Shown in pieces: positions 8,289-19,438 of a stretch of 64,000 bases of DNA. Origin of the DNA: an uncultured cyanobacterium (GTDB lineage: Bacteria; Cyanobacteriota; Cyanobacteriia; Thermostichales; Thermostichaceae); contig CALFBB010000025.1 in the NCBI GenBank assembly GCA_937944885.1, positions 62,001 through 126,000 of the forward strand. Direction: 5' to 3'. The notes under the pieces were generated by a model that worked only from the letters and a program-made list of their open reading frames with translations, was not told where the DNA came from and ran no database searches. The stretch's first letter is position 1. Each line of letters opens with the position of its first letter. A program made the translations under genes and the position numbers.

Positions 8289-9719
8289 ATGACTGCTGTT
8301 GCCCAACCTGCCCCCCTTTGGTTTTTGGCCCTGTCTCAACCGGCTCAGGAGTTTGGCCCGATATCCCTGAGTGTCCTTTCGGGCCGCCTGCCTGCTGGCT
8401 TACAGGGATCCCTGTACCGCAATGGGCCTGCTCGTCTGCAGCGGGGTCAGGAACGGGTTGGCCACTGGTTTGATGGGGATGGGGCCATTTTGGCCGTTCA
8501 CTTCCGCTCAGGTCAGGCCACAGGGCTTTACCGCTATGTGCAGACCGCCGGCTACTGCGCTGAGGAACAGGCAGGGCGCTACCTATTCGGGGGATACGGC
8601 ATGCGGGCCAAACGGCCAGGGCAGCCCCCCAAAAATGCCGCCAATACCTCAGTCTTGGCCCTGCCGGATCGGTTGTGGGCTCTCTGGGAAGCCGGCCTCC
8701 CCCACTGCTTGGATCTAGAGACCCTAACCACCCAAGGCTTGGATGATCTGGGACAAGCTGGAGCTTTGAGGGCTTACTCTGCCCATCCCAAACGGGATCC
8801 CCTCACGGGCGAGATCTATAACTTTGGGGTGGAGCTGGGCCATTGGCAACAGGGGGGGGGAATCCTTACAGCCACCCTTCACCTCTACCGCAGCGATGCC
8901 TATGGCCGCATCCAAGCCCATGCTCGTCATCCCTTGCCGGGATTGCCCTTGATCCACGATTTTGTTTTGGCCGGGCGTTACCTGGTTTTTTTGCTGCCGC
9001 CAGTACACCTTAACCTCTGGCCGGTGCTAGCTACCCTAAAAAGCTACAGCGACAGCCTCTACTGGGATCCCCACCAAGCCACGCAGGTGTGGGTTTTTGA
9101 CCGCCAGACCTTACAACGGCTCAGCCGCAACGAGATGGAGCCTTGCTTTCAGTGGCATTTCGGCCATGGGTACGAAGACCAAGAAGGAGCGGTGGTCTTA
9201 ACCCAAGTGCGCTACCCTGACTTTACCATCAACCGCTATCTGGCGGAAGTGGCGCAGGGACATACCCAAACAACAGCAACAGCTTCCCTCTGGCAGATGC
9301 GTTTGCATCCCCAATCAGGACAGCTACTCCAGGCAGAACCCTGCTTGCAACGCCCCTGTGAATTTCCTACCATTCATCCGGCCCGGCCCCATCGCTACCT
9401 CTATCTGCTCCTGCACCGTCAAGGGGTGGATCCCAGCCAGGAAATGTTTGGCAGCATTGGCCGTGTGGATCTGCGAACGGGATCCCTGCTCGAAGCGGAT
9501 CTCGGAGAAGGCCGTTACCCTAGCGAGCTGATCTATGCCCCCGCTGCTGAGGATCCCGGTCGTGGCTGGCTGCTGAGCGTGGTTTTTGATGGCCAGCAAG
9601 GTCGCTCCGAAGTTTGGATCTGGGATGCGGATCACCTAGACGAGGAGCCTCGCTGCCGCCTGGAGCTTCCCAAGCCCATCCCACCGGGATTTCATGGCAC
9701 CTGGAGAAGCCAACTGTAA
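8289..9719 (+). CDS. Carotenoid cleavage oxygenase (apocarotenoid-15,15'-oxygenase type)
   Basis: Non-haem iron enzyme that splits carotenoid or apocarotenoid double bonds, giving retinal-type products in cyanobacterial relatives. 476 residues, near the roughly 490 of Synechocystis ACO. Four candidate iron-binding histidines of the seven-bladed propeller fold are visible: H166 (SAHPKRDP), H223 (LIHDF), H290 (QWHFGHGYE) and H469 (GFHGTW). The N-terminal SLYRNGPA and HWFDGDGAI blocks are also typical. ATG at 8289 has no good Shine-Dalgarno sequence and lies only 14 bp from the divergent ATG at 8274, so the start could be slightly different. The exact substrate cannot be told from sequence. Confidence 0.9.
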   Translation: MTAVAQPAPLWFLALSQPAQEFGPISLSVLSGRLPAGLQGSLYRNGPARLQRGQERVGHWFDGDGAILAVHFRSGQATGLYRYVQTAGYCAEEQAGRYLFGGYGMRAKRPGQPPKNAANTSVLALPDRLWALWEAGLPHCLDLETLTTQGLDDLGQAGALRAYSAHPKRDPLTGEIYNFGVELGHWQQGGGILTATLHLYRSDAYGRIQAHARHPLPGLPLIHDFVLAGRYLVFLLPPVHLNLWPVLATLKSYSDSLYWDPHQATQVWVFDRQTLQRLSRNEMEPCFQWHFGHGYEDQEGAVVLTQVRYPDFTINRYLAEVAQGHTQTTATASLWQMRLHPQSGQLLQAEPCLQRPCEFPTIHPARPHRYLYLLLHRQGVDPSQEMFGSIGRVDLRTGSLLEADLGEGRYPSELIYAPAAEDPGRGWLLSVVFDGQQGRSEVWIWDADHLDEEPRCRLELPKPIPPGFHGTWRSQL

Positions 9720-9758
9720 CAGGCTTGCCGTCAGCCTACCCCTATCTACCAAATTACC

Positions 9759-9787
9759 TTGAAAGGATAAAGCCAGTCTGGTAGACT
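9759..9787 (+). promoter_or_regulatory. Candidate sigma-70 promoter before the arsenate cassette
   Basis: TTGAAA at 9759-9764 and TAGACT at 9782-9787 are separated by exactly 17 bp, 64 bp before the ATG of the GAPDH gene. It is the best -35/-10 pair in this spacer. No clear ArsR-type inverted repeat accompanies it. Confidence 0.4.
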
Positions 9788-9850
9788 CGATGCGGGATCC
9801 CGGCTAAAGGCACAACCCTCGATCAGGACGCACACAGGGGGCAGGCGAGG

Positions 9851-10861
9851 ATGGCGACACGAGTTGGTATCAACGGTTTTGGACGGATCGGGCGATTGGC
9901 TTTACGGGCTGCTTGGGGCTGTTCAGAGTTGGAGTTTGTTCACATTAACGAGATCAAAGGTGGGGCGGCAACTGCGGCTCACCTGCTCAAGTTTGACTCG
10001 GTGCAAGGCCGTTGGGATATCGACCTGGAAGGATGCGGCGATCGGCTGCGCATCCAGGACAAAACCCTCACCTTTAGTGAATACAAATCCCCCGGAGAAG
10101 TTCCCTGGGCAGATCTAGGAGTGGATCTTGTCATAGAAAGCTCCGGCAAGTTTGTTAAAGCAGCAGAGCTAGATGCCTATTTCAAAGCAGGGGTGCGCAA
10201 GGTGATCGTGGCGGCCCCAGTAAAGGATGAAGAGGCCCTCAACATTGTCATGGGGGTGAACGATCACCTCTACGATCCGACCCGGCACCATTTGCTCACA
10301 GCTGCTTCCTGTACCACCAACTGTCTGGCCCCGCTGGTGAAGGTAATTCACGAAGGGATTGGCATCCTCCATGGGGTAATCACCACCGTTCACGACGTTA
10401 CCAATACCCAAACCATGGTGGATGCCCCTCATAAGGATCTGCGGCGGGCCCGCTCAGCCCTCTTGTCTTTGGTACCCACCACCACCGGCTCGGCTACTGC
10501 CATCGGTCTGATTTACCCGGAGCTAAACGGCAAGCTCAATGGGTTGGCAGTGCGGGTTCCCCTGTTGAATGCTTCCCTGACGGATGCGGTGTTTGAGGTG
10601 AAGCGGTCCACCACCGTCGAGGAGGTAAATCAACTGCTCAAAACCTCGGCAGAAGGGGAACTCAAGGGGATCCTCGGCTACGAAGAACTGCCCCTGGTCT
10701 CGGTGGATTTCAAAGGGGATCCCCGCTCTAGCATCGTGGATGCCCCATCTACCATGGTGGTGGACGGCACGCAGGTGAAGATTTTGGCTTGGTACGACAA
10801 CGAATGGGGCTATGCCAACCGCATGGCAGAATTGGCCCGCAAGGTGGCTCGCAGCCTTTAA
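9851..10861 (+). CDS. ArsJ-associated glyceraldehyde-3-phosphate dehydrogenase
   Basis: 336-residue phosphorylating GAPDH with the NAD-binding start [12 protein letters not shown], catalytic C154 ([10 protein letters not shown]) and H181 ([10 protein letters not shown]). The next gene, 117 bp downstream on the same strand, encodes ArsJ. In characterised ArsJ systems a dedicated GAPDH uses arsenate in place of phosphate to make 1-arseno-3-phosphoglycerate, which ArsJ exports. This assignment rests on linkage and overall sequence and is stronger than calling it the glycolytic or Calvin-cycle enzyme. The Calvin-cycle Gap2 would be expected elsewhere in the genome. A good promoter (9759-9787) precedes the gene. 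Confidence 0.85.
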   Translation: MATRVGINGFGRIGRLALRAAWGCSELEFVHINEIKGGAATAAHLLKFDSVQGRWDIDLEGCGDRLRIQDKTLTFSEYKSPGEVPWADLGVDLVIESSGKFVKAAELDAYFKAGVRKVIVAAPVKDEEALNIVMGVNDHLYDPTRHHLLTAASCTTNCLAPLVKVIHEGIGILHGVITTVHDVTNTQTMVDAPHKDLRRARSALLSLVPTTTGSATAIGLIYPELNGKLNGLAVRVPLLNASLTDAVFEVKRSTTVEEVNQLLKTSAEGELKGILGYEELPLVSVDFKGDPRSSIVDAPSTMVVDGTQVKILAWYDNEWGYANRMAELARKVARSL

Positions 10862-10978
10862 GTGTCTTCAACTCCACCTCTGGGCAGAGATGATTCGAGA
10901 GAGCACTCACAAGAAAGCAGCAAAAGGACCTGAGAATCCTGTTAAACCTGTGAAACTAGCCCTGGAGAACCCACCATC

Positions 10979-12265
10979 ATGACCACCGCCTCCACTGCCG
11001 AAGCTACGGCTATTCGCAATTATGCTTTGGTAACTGCTGCCTACTGGGGATTTACCATCACAGATGGCGCCATCCGCATGTTGGTGCTGTTGCACTTTCA
11101 TAAGCTGGGATTTACCCCGATTCAAATTGCCACTTTGTTCCTTTTCTACGAAATCTTTGGAGTCATAACCAACTTCTTGGGGGGTTGGATTGGCTCTCTG
11201 TTTGGTCTGCGGCTAACTCTTTACGGTGGTATTGCCATACAGATCTTTGGCCTGGTGATGCTGGGTGTGTTGAATATGCAATGGCCGGTTTGGGGCCAGG
11301 TCAGCTATGTGATGGTGGCTCAGGCTTTGGCCGGGATTGCCAAAGATCTGACCAAGATGAGTTCCAAAAGTGCGATTCGGTTGGTGGTACCCAAGGAGGC
11401 GGAATCCCGTTTGTTTCGTTGGGTAGCCATGCTCACGGGATCCAAGAATGCCCTGAAGGGGGTAGGGTTCTTTGTGGGGGCAACCCTGCTGCAAGTCTTT
11501 GGGGAAATGTATGGCGAGATTATGGGCTTTCGCCTGGCCAACTTTGTCCAGGCGGGTGCTTTGACTTTGATCTTTTGTTCGGGGTTTTTGCTACCGGGGG
11601 ATATGGGCAAGGTTAAGGCGAAGATCCCCTTCAAGCAGCTGTTTTCCAAGAGCAAGGAGATCAACATTCTCTCGGCGGCCCGCTTTTTTCTGTTTGGATC
11701 GCGGGATGTGTGGTTTGTGGTGGCGCTGCCGGTGTTTCTCTACGACAGCCTGGGCTGGACCTTTATGCAGGTGGGTACCTACATGGCCACCTGGGTCATC
11801 GGTTATGGTATTGTGCAATTTTTAGCCCCGCAACTGCTGGGTAGCAATCGCCCCGGACGGGCTCCCAAGGCCCGTACCATTCAGATTTGGACTTTTGTAC
11901 TGACGGCGGTGCCGGCAATCATCGCCACGGCCTTTATGGCGGGCTTGGCTCCGGAATTGGTAATTACCGGTGGTTTGATCCTGTTTGGGATTGTCTTTGC
12001 CTTTAACTCGGCGGTGCACTCCTACCTGGTGCTGGCTTATACCGAAGATGATGATGTGGCCTTGAATGTAGGCTTCTACTACATGGCCAACTCTGGTGGC
12101 CGGCTGTTGGGTACAGTTACTTCGGGTTTAATCTTCCAGTTTTATGGATTGGAGGGCTGCCTTTGGTTTTCTACGATTCTGATTTTGCTAGCGGGGCTTT
12201 TCTCCTTGAAGCTGCCGGATCCCACCCGAGTACCGGTAGAGTGGGTGGTTAAACCGGGAGATTGA
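10979..12265 (+). CDS. arsJ: ArsJ organoarsenical efflux permease (MFS)
   Basis: 428-residue major-facilitator protein with about 12 hydrophobic segments. The N-terminal block AAYWGFTITDGAIRMLVLLH followed by FHKLGFTPIQIATLF is characteristic of ArsJ, as are AGIAKDLTKMSSKSAI and the late AYTEDDDVALNVGFYYM. ArsJ exports 1-arseno-3-phosphoglycerate, which hydrolyses outside to arsenate, giving arsenate resistance without reduction to arsenite. It follows the dedicated GAPDH gene with 117 bp between. No arsR, arsC or acr3 gene lies in the neighbourhood, so regulation and any arsenite branch must be elsewhere or absent. Confidence 0.9.
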   Translation: MTTASTAEATAIRNYALVTAAYWGFTITDGAIRMLVLLHFHKLGFTPIQIATLFLFYEIFGVITNFLGGWIGSLFGLRLTLYGGIAIQIFGLVMLGVLNMQWPVWGQVSYVMVAQALAGIAKDLTKMSSKSAIRLVVPKEAESRLFRWVAMLTGSKNALKGVGFFVGATLLQVFGEMYGEIMGFRLANFVQAGALTLIFCSGFLLPGDMGKVKAKIPFKQLFSKSKEINILSAARFFLFGSRDVWFVVALPVFLYDSLGWTFMQVGTYMATWVIGYGIVQFLAPQLLGSNRPGRAPKARTIQIWTFVLTAVPAIIATAFMAGLAPELVITGGLILFGIVFAFNSAVHSYLVLAYTEDDDVALNVGFYYMANSGGRLLGTVTSGLIFQFYGLEGCLWFSTILILLAGLFSLKLPDPTRVPVEWVVKPGD

Positions 12266-12326
12266 GCAGAGCACTTAGATGAGATAGTAGAGGGGCAAGC
12301 AGCATTTCCCTCAGCCTGGTGAATAA

Positions 12327-13961
<1,635 letters not shown>

Positions 13962-14062
13962 GTTGCTGCTGCCGATTTGGGTACATAGACCATCCAAAAA
14001 ATGTCCACCCATTTGTCGGCACCTGGGCAGCAGTGGGTCAAATGACATCAGGATGAAGCTGC

Positions 14063-15202
14063 CTAGAGGATGTGCTGGAGGGTGTGCTGAGCCCACCGGG
14101 CCAGCTCGGTAGCCGGGATGGGGCGTTTGGACTGGGTGACATGCTGGCGCACCTGTTCCAAAAGGGTTTCTAGCTGCTGCGGGGAGATTTGCTCTAAGGG
14201 GATCCCGTGCTCCTGCAGTACCTGCAGCAGCAGATGCCGACCTGAGTGCTTGCCCAACACCAGGCGGCGCTGGCTGCCCACCACTTCCGGAGGGAAAGGC
14301 TCGTAGGTGCGTGGATCTCGGAGCACACCAGCAGCATGGATCCCCGATTCATGGGCAAAAGCGTTGTCGCCAACGATGGCCTTCCAGGGGGGCAGAGGGG
14401 TGCCGGTGGCGCGGGCCACCTGTTGGGAGAGCTCCCGCAGGCGGTGCGTATCAATGCCGGTGTTGATCCCAAGAATCTGCTGCAGGGCCATCACCACCTC
14501 TTCGAGAGGGGCATTCCCTGCTCGTTCCCCTAGGCCGTTGACGGTGGTGTTGACAGAGGTAGCACCGGCACGCACCCCGGCCAGGGCATTGGCGGTGGCC
14601 ATCCCCAGGTCATCGTGGGTGTGCATCTCCACGGGAATATCGATGGCTTGCACCAGATGGCTGATTTGGTCGTAGGTGCTAAAGGGATCCAAAATGCCCA
14701 CCGTGTCGCAGTAGCGGAAGCGTTGGGCTCCCCACCTTTGGGCTTTTTGCGCCAGCTCGATCACCTGCGCAAGGGTAGCGCGGCTGGCATCTTCCCCCCC
14801 CACCGATACCCACAACCCTTGCTCCAGAGCCATTTCCATAGATTGGCGCAACTGCTTGAGCAAGCGCGAGTGATCCCCCTGAAACTTGACCTGGATTTGG
14901 ATATCCGACACAGGCACCGAAATGTGAACTCGCTTCAGGCCGCAACGGATGGAGGCGAGAATGTCGCCGGGTACGGCGCGGTTCCAACCCAATAGTTGCG
15001 CCCGCAGCCCCAGGCTGAGGATGGCAGCGATGGCTTCGGTTTCCACAGCCCCCATGGCCGGGATCCCCACTTCGATCTCCGGCACACCGATAGCATCCAA
15101 AAGAGCAGCGATGGAGATTTTTTCGGGAATCTGAAAGGCTATACCCGCTGCTTGTTCACCATCTCGCAACGTAGTGTCATTGAGAATGATGGAGGGTTTC
15201 AT
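14063..15202 (-). CDS. nifV: Homocitrate synthase
   Basis: Condenses acetyl-CoA with 2-oxoglutarate to homocitrate, the organic ligand of the nitrogenase FeMo cofactor. 379 residues. Motifs of the isopropylmalate/homocitrate synthase family are clear: LNDTTLRDGEQAAGIAF near the start, MHTHDDLGMATANAL with the metal-binding histidines, NTTVNGLGERAGNA, and the late GKHSGRHLL. Length and the lack of a C-terminal leucine-regulatory domain favour NifV over LeuA. No other nif gene is in the window, so it sits apart from the main nif cluster. The upstream 600 bp is empty of genes. Confidence 0.88.
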   Translation of the reverse strand: MKPSIILNDTTLRDGEQAAGIAFQIPEKISIAALLDAIGVPEIEVGIPAMGAVETEAIAAILSLGLRAQLLGWNRAVPGDILASIRCGLKRVHISVPVSDIQIQVKFQGDHSRLLKQLRQSMEMALEQGLWVSVGGEDASRATLAQVIELAQKAQRWGAQRFRYCDTVGILDPFSTYDQISHLVQAIDIPVEMHTHDDLGMATANALAGVRAGATSVNTTVNGLGERAGNAPLEEVVMALQQILGINTGIDTHRLRELSQQVARATGTPLPPWKAIVGDNAFAHESGIHAAGVLRDPRTYEPFPPEVVGSQRRLVLGKHSGRHLLLQVLQEHGIPLEQISPQQLETLLEQVRQHVTQSKRPIPATELARWAQHTLQHIL

Positions 15203-15809
15203 CGCAATCTATCCTCCAGGAGAAGAGTCAACCTCAGCTTCTAGGGTAGGTGAGCCCACCGAAGCCATCCAAAATCCACAGATTCGGTTAATTCACCCTG
15301 GGGCGCGACTGAGCCAAGCAATTGTTACCCACCGCATCTGCAATTAGGCAATCCAGTTGTCAGGCAGGACCAACCTACAAGCTTGCCTAACCACCCAGTC
15401 TCGCCTCGACCCCTTCAGCTGCTGCCGCTCCAGACGATTGGTTACTTTCCTAGGATTTTTAGACTCTTTTTGCTTCTTGGAAACTCGAACGTTGCAACCG
15501 CTTGAGCTTGTGCTCCACCTGTCTTGGTAACCTTGGTTTTCTAGCGCTGTACTGTCCGTCGCCTTGTAGAATCCCCAAGCCTATCCCCTCACCTCTTACC
15601 TATAGAAACAGCTGTTTCTTTTCGGTTAATGTCGATACAAAACTTAGCCCAACAGGCGTATGGAAACCGTCGGCTGGCAAAAGCTATGCTGAAGTATAAC
15701 TAAACTACCTAGAACAGGACAGCACCGTGGTAGCGAAGGGGATCCCTAGCCTCTTGCCACTGCTGGCAGGGCTTTTGAATGTGGTTTCGTAGATAAGCAC
15801 AACACAACT
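15203..15809. other. Gene-free spacer between nifV and the MBL hydrolase
   Basis: About 600 bp between divergent genes. A 65-codon ORF at 15502-15699 has no family signature or ribosome binding site and is not supported. Probably holds the promoters of both flanking genes. No repeat, tRNA or recognisable RNA element was seen. Confidence 0.5.
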
Positions 15810-17588
15810 GTGGAGCCAGAACGCCCCCCCCTTCGACTGATCGCCCTGGGTACGGATCCCCACCGGCAGGGCTGTGCCTACTGGTTAGAGTTGGGATCCC
15901 ATCGTCTGCTGCTAGATTGCGGGTTGCCCGGCCCGGTTCTCTGGAAAGCCCTGCCCGGGATCCCGGACGCTGTCATCTGTAGCCATGCCCACTTTGATCA
16001 CTTACAAGGTCTGCCTGCCTTTCATCGTCGCTACCCGCAAGTTCCCCTTTATGCCACGCCTGTTACGGCCCACTTGGCCACTGGTCTTTGGGAGCGGGGG
16101 ATATGGCCAGGTTATGACCGGGAAGTGCGTTTTCCACCCTTTCGGGCTTTACCCTTTGGCCAAGCATGGGAAATTTTGCCCCACCTGATGCTGACTTTTT
16201 TTTCTGCAGGCCATTTGCCAGGGGCAGCAGCAACACTGTTGCAAAACACCCAAACCAGCCCTGCTCAAACCTGTGTCTACAGCGGTGACTGTTCGTTATC
16301 CTCGACTCGTTTTGCGCCTGGGTTGGATCTAACGGCCTTGCGCCATTGGCAGCCGGATGTGTTGCTCATAGAAGCCTCCCTAGGTTCCACCCGATATCCG
16401 GCCCGTCGTCATCTGGAAAACCGTTTGGTGGAGCGGTTACTGGCTGCCCTGGAAGCCGACCAGACGGTGTTGTTTCCTTTGCCGGTGTTGGGCTTGGGGC
16501 AGGAGCTGCTCTTTTTGCTAAAAGCGCATCACCGCTTCACTCAGTCCCCCAAGGACCTGAGGATATGGGTAGCTCCTGGGCTGGCGGCAGGCTGTGATCT
16601 CTACGAACGGTTGCTTCCTCAGATGCCAGAAGGGGTGCAAAATTTTGCCACCTACCAGCCCTTGTTTTGGGAATCTCGCCTACAACCCCAGGTCCAGCCG
16701 CTCACCCAGGCGGATCCCTTGCCGCAGGGCCTGCTACTCTGTGATGCCGATGCTGGGCCGGAGTCTTGGCAGCCCATTTGGTCAAGACTGTTGGCTCAGC
16801 CGCAGCGCTCCTGTTTGCTGGTGCAACTGCCGGAGGTGGAACTGGCCACCCCCCTTGAGGGTTGGCCGGCTTTGTTGCGTTCCCGCCTCCAGGTGGAATC
16901 TATGGTTTGGCACAGCCACAACGATGTTGGCCATTTAACCCAGATTATCCATACCTTCCGTCCTCAGCATTTGGTGCTCATCCATGCCAGTGCTAGACAA
17001 ACTCAGGATTTGGCCGATCTGCCGGAGTTGTGCAACCGCTATCATGTCCACTGCCCCCAGCCGGGGCATGAGCTGGAGTTTCCCAACGAACGCCTGCAAA
17101 CCTCCAGCAGGGGAGCCCACCCAGCCATGGGCGGCGCTGCTGTGGAGATAGCCGATGCGGCGGTGCGTTACGAAGGGGAAGTTGAGGAGGTGTGGCAGGA
17201 TCAGGCCACCTCTCGCTCAGTTGTCGGGGTACAGGTGCGGTTGCCCGCCCAACTGACTGAGGATCCCCGTTGGCTGGCCTGGGCCGATACTGGCTTGGTG
17301 GAAGCCCGTTGGCAGGGATCCGAACTGGTGCTGCGGGGTCTTTCTCCACGGGAGCTGATCCGTCCGGCAGATCCTACCGCTTCCCACCCTTCCCGCTTCC
17401 CCCAAGCCCCAACAGCAGCTCAGAGTGGCAGGAAATGCCAAAGTTGCTACTTTGCTCGCCAGATCCTGACATCCCAAGCCCAGGCTTTCCGTTGCGATCA
17501 AGAACGTTCCCCCCTCTACCGCCTAAGGGTGGATCCCCAGGGGAGCTGTCCCTACCATCAGCCACGGGAGCTGCGCTCTTCCGGTTAA
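15810..17588 (+). CDS. MBL-fold metallohydrolase with a cysteine-rich C-terminus
   Basis: 592 residues from a GTG start. The metallo-beta-lactamase metal motif is intact: H59-x-H61-x-D63-H64 in CSHAHFDH, followed by GHLPGAAATLL and SGDCSLSSTRF, as in RNA-processing and other CPSF/RNase J-like MBL proteins. A middle segment (about 205-330) resembles a beta-CASP-like insertion, and LVLIHASARQ comes later. The last 60 residues carry CQSCYFARQ then two more cysteines (about residues 555 and 575), a possible zinc or Fe-S site. Substrate unknown: a nuclease-like role is possible from fold alone. It is followed by the ABC ATPase gene with a short gap (42 bp). Confidence 0.75.
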   Translation: MEPERPPLRLIALGTDPHRQGCAYWLELGSHRLLLDCGLPGPVLWKALPGIPDAVICSHAHFDHLQGLPAFHRRYPQVPLYATPVTAHLATGLWERGIWPGYDREVRFPPFRALPFGQAWEILPHLMLTFFSAGHLPGAAATLLQNTQTSPAQTCVYSGDCSLSSTRFAPGLDLTALRHWQPDVLLIEASLGSTRYPARRHLENRLVERLLAALEADQTVLFPLPVLGLGQELLFLLKAHHRFTQSPKDLRIWVAPGLAAGCDLYERLLPQMPEGVQNFATYQPLFWESRLQPQVQPLTQADPLPQGLLLCDADAGPESWQPIWSRLLAQPQRSCLLVQLPEVELATPLEGWPALLRSRLQVESMVWHSHNDVGHLTQIIHTFRPQHLVLIHASARQTQDLADLPELCNRYHVHCPQPGHELEFPNERLQTSSRGAHPAMGGAAVEIADAAVRYEGEVEEVWQDQATSRSVVGVQVRLPAQLTEDPRWLAWADTGLVEARWQGSELVLRGLSPRELIRPADPTASHPSRFPQAPTAAQSGRKCQSCYFARQILTSQAQAFRCDQERSPLYRLRVDPQGSCPYHQPRELRSSG

Positions 17589-17630
17589 CTGCTTGCGGAA
17601 CAAAAGCCCAGCAGCCCCAAAGAGGCTAGA

Positions 17631-18422
17631 ATGGGCAAAAGTGCGAAGGCAAGCATGTTTGAATCAAAACACTTCGCAAACGGTCGCGGCGGCCCTGTGG
17701 GATCCTTAGAACGCTGCGGTGAGCTCTCCAGCCTTGAGCGCCGTGAAACTCGTCCTCCCGTTGTGCACATGGTCGGTGTGAACAAGATCTACCGGCTCCC
17801 GGAAGGCAGTTTCCAAGCTCTTTACGACATTGACTTGGAGATTGAGGCAGGGGAGTATTGCGCCATTATGGGGCCATCGGGTTCGGGCAAATCCACCTTG
17901 ATGAACCTGATTGGTTGCTTGGATCGGCCTAGCTCTGGACGTTACTGGTTGGATGGGGTAGAGGTATCCACCCTCTCGGACCGGGAGCTAGCGCAAGTTC
18001 GCAACCAAAAAATTGGCTTTGTGTTTCAGCAATTTCATCTGTTGCCCGTCTTGACCGCCCTAGAAAATGTAATGCTGCCTCTGGCCTACAATGGGATCCC
18101 AGAACCGGAGCAGCGGCGGCGGGCAGCGCAAGCCCTAGAACAGGTGGGGTTAGGCCACAAGTTACATCAGCGTCCGGCCCAGCTGTCTGGTGGACAGCAA
18201 CAGCGGGTGGCCATTGCTCGCGCCATTGTCAATCGCCCGCGCCTACTTCTGGCAGATGAACCGACAGGTGCTCTCGATAGCCAGACCAGTCAAGAGGTGC
18301 TGAATATCTTCGCCGATCTGCACCAGCAGGGAATGACAATCGCCATGGTTACCCATGACATTAAGGTGGCTCAAGCTGCCCAGCGCATTATTCGGGTCAG
18401 TGATGGGCGCCTGTTGGGCTAA
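17631..18422 (+). CDS. ABC transporter ATP-binding protein (MacB/DevA/LolD type)
   Basis: 263-residue ATPase with Walker [11 protein letters not shown]-loop VFQQFHLLP, signature [14 protein letters not shown] and Walker [13 protein letters not shown], all typical of the MacB/LolD/DevA group that powers export with a periplasmic fusion protein. An AAAGAGG ribosome binding site six bases before ATG 17631 supports a 46-residue N-terminal extension that the family normally lacks; the alternative start is ATG 17769. No permease is adjacent. A DevB/DevC-like pair without its own ATPase occurs at 43291-45872 and could be its partner (inference). It converges with the acyltransferase gene, 28 bp away. 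Confidence 0.88.
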   Translation: MGKSAKASMFESKHFANGRGGPVGSLERCGELSSLERRETRPPVVHMVGVNKIYRLPEGSFQALYDIDLEIEAGEYCAIMGPSGSGKSTLMNLIGCLDRPSSGRYWLDGVEVSTLSDRELAQVRNQKIGFVFQQFHLLPVLTALENVMLPLAYNGIPEPEQRRRAAQALEQVGLGHKLHQRPAQLSGGQQQRVAIARAIVNRPRLLLADEPTGALDSQTSQEVLNIFADLHQQGMTIAMVTHDIKVAQAAQRIIRVSDGRLLG

Positions 18423-18450
18423 GCCCTGAAAAGGGATCCCGATGCTGGCT

Positions 18451-19122
18451 CTAGCGTCCCTGCTCCAAGAGGTGGTGGATGGCAGCCACACACCTTTGTG
18501 TCACCTGCTGCAAATCCCCCTTATCACTGGAAGCTGGCGGAGGAATCAGCTCCCCAATGCGTACACTGATCGGGCAGAACAGCCGCGGCAGCTTGGATCC
18601 CTTGGGTAGCACCTTTTCGGTTCCCCAAAGGGCCACAGGCAACAAAGGGGTTTGGGTACGGGCTGCAATCAAAGCAGCACCCAAATGAGGATTTGGGATG
18701 CGCCCATCAGGCGTACGGGTGCCATTCAAAAAGATGCCCACCGCCCACCCCTGAGCCAAGGCGGTTTCCGTAGCCCGCAATGCACTGCGATCCGAGCCAC
18801 CCCGTTTAACCGGATAAGCCCCGTACAGACGAATCACCTGCCGCAAAACCGGAACCTGAAACAATTCCTCCTTAGCCATAAAGGCCACCGGGCGACGAAC
18901 CGCGTTGGATAGCAATGGCGGATCCAAGTGGCTGGCATGGTTGCTAACGATAATTAGGGATCCCTGGCGAGGCACGGCATCTTGCCCGTAGGTGCGCCCC
19001 AAGTACAACCCACGAAACAAAGGGTTAACCACCAACCACTTGAGTAGCCAGTAAGCCAACCAATCGCGGCGACGGTAACCGGTTTGGGCATTCAAGTTGA
19101 ACAGTAACTCCAACAGCAACAC
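18451..19122 (-). CDS. 1-acyl-sn-glycerol-3-phosphate acyltransferase-like protein (PlsC family)
   Basis: 223-residue membrane-associated acyltransferase. The PlsC-family HX4D motif is present in SNHASHLDPPLL. The third motif, usually FPEGTR, reads FLNGTRTPDGR, so the glutamate that helps bind the glycerophosphate is replaced by asparagine. Phosphatidic-acid synthesis is the default role. The altered motif leaves room for a different acceptor, as cyanobacteria carry several PlsC paralogues. Hydrophobic N-terminal stretch. Converges on the ABC ATPase gene with 28 bp between. Confidence 0.8.
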   Translation of the reverse strand: MLLLELLFNLNAQTGYRRRDWLAYWLLKWLVVNPLFRGLYLGRTYGQDAVPRQGSLIIVSNHASHLDPPLLSNAVRRPVAFMAKEELFQVPVLRQVIRLYGAYPVKRGGSDRSALRATETALAQGWAVGIFLNGTRTPDGRIPNPHLGAALIAARTQTPLLPVALWGTEKVLPKGSKLPRLFCPISVRIGELIPPPASSDKGDLQQVTQRCVAAIHHLLEQGR

Positions 19123-19438
19123 CCCTTCTGAGTGTAGTACCGAAGTCTATCCTGAACCATTTCTGGCACTGATCCTGGACTTATACAGCAGCCCAACTGA
19201 GCTCAATCGGCCATAGGGGGTACTTAGACTGTAGGTCGTGTGGGGTCATCCGCTTAGCAGGACCCCTTGAGGAGCCTGTTGCTCACATTATCACCGTAGA
19301 GCTCATTGGGAAGCTTTTGTCTACACTGTCGAGATGGCTGGGTTTTGGCTGTAGCCTCAAATGGGCTGGGCATTCTCCGAGATAATTCTAGCTAGATAAT
19401 TCTAAGGTCAGATAAAACCTGTCGGGCCTGAGCGAGCC
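19123..19438. other. Gene-free spacer
   Basis: About 315 bp upstream of the acyltransferase gene and downstream of the symporter gene, both on the minus strand. No supported ORF, repeat or terminator hairpin was seen. Confidence 0.4.

Noticed and set aside
15502-15699. 65-codon ORF between nifV and the MBL gene
   Set aside because: No support from motif, ribosome binding site or neighbours.
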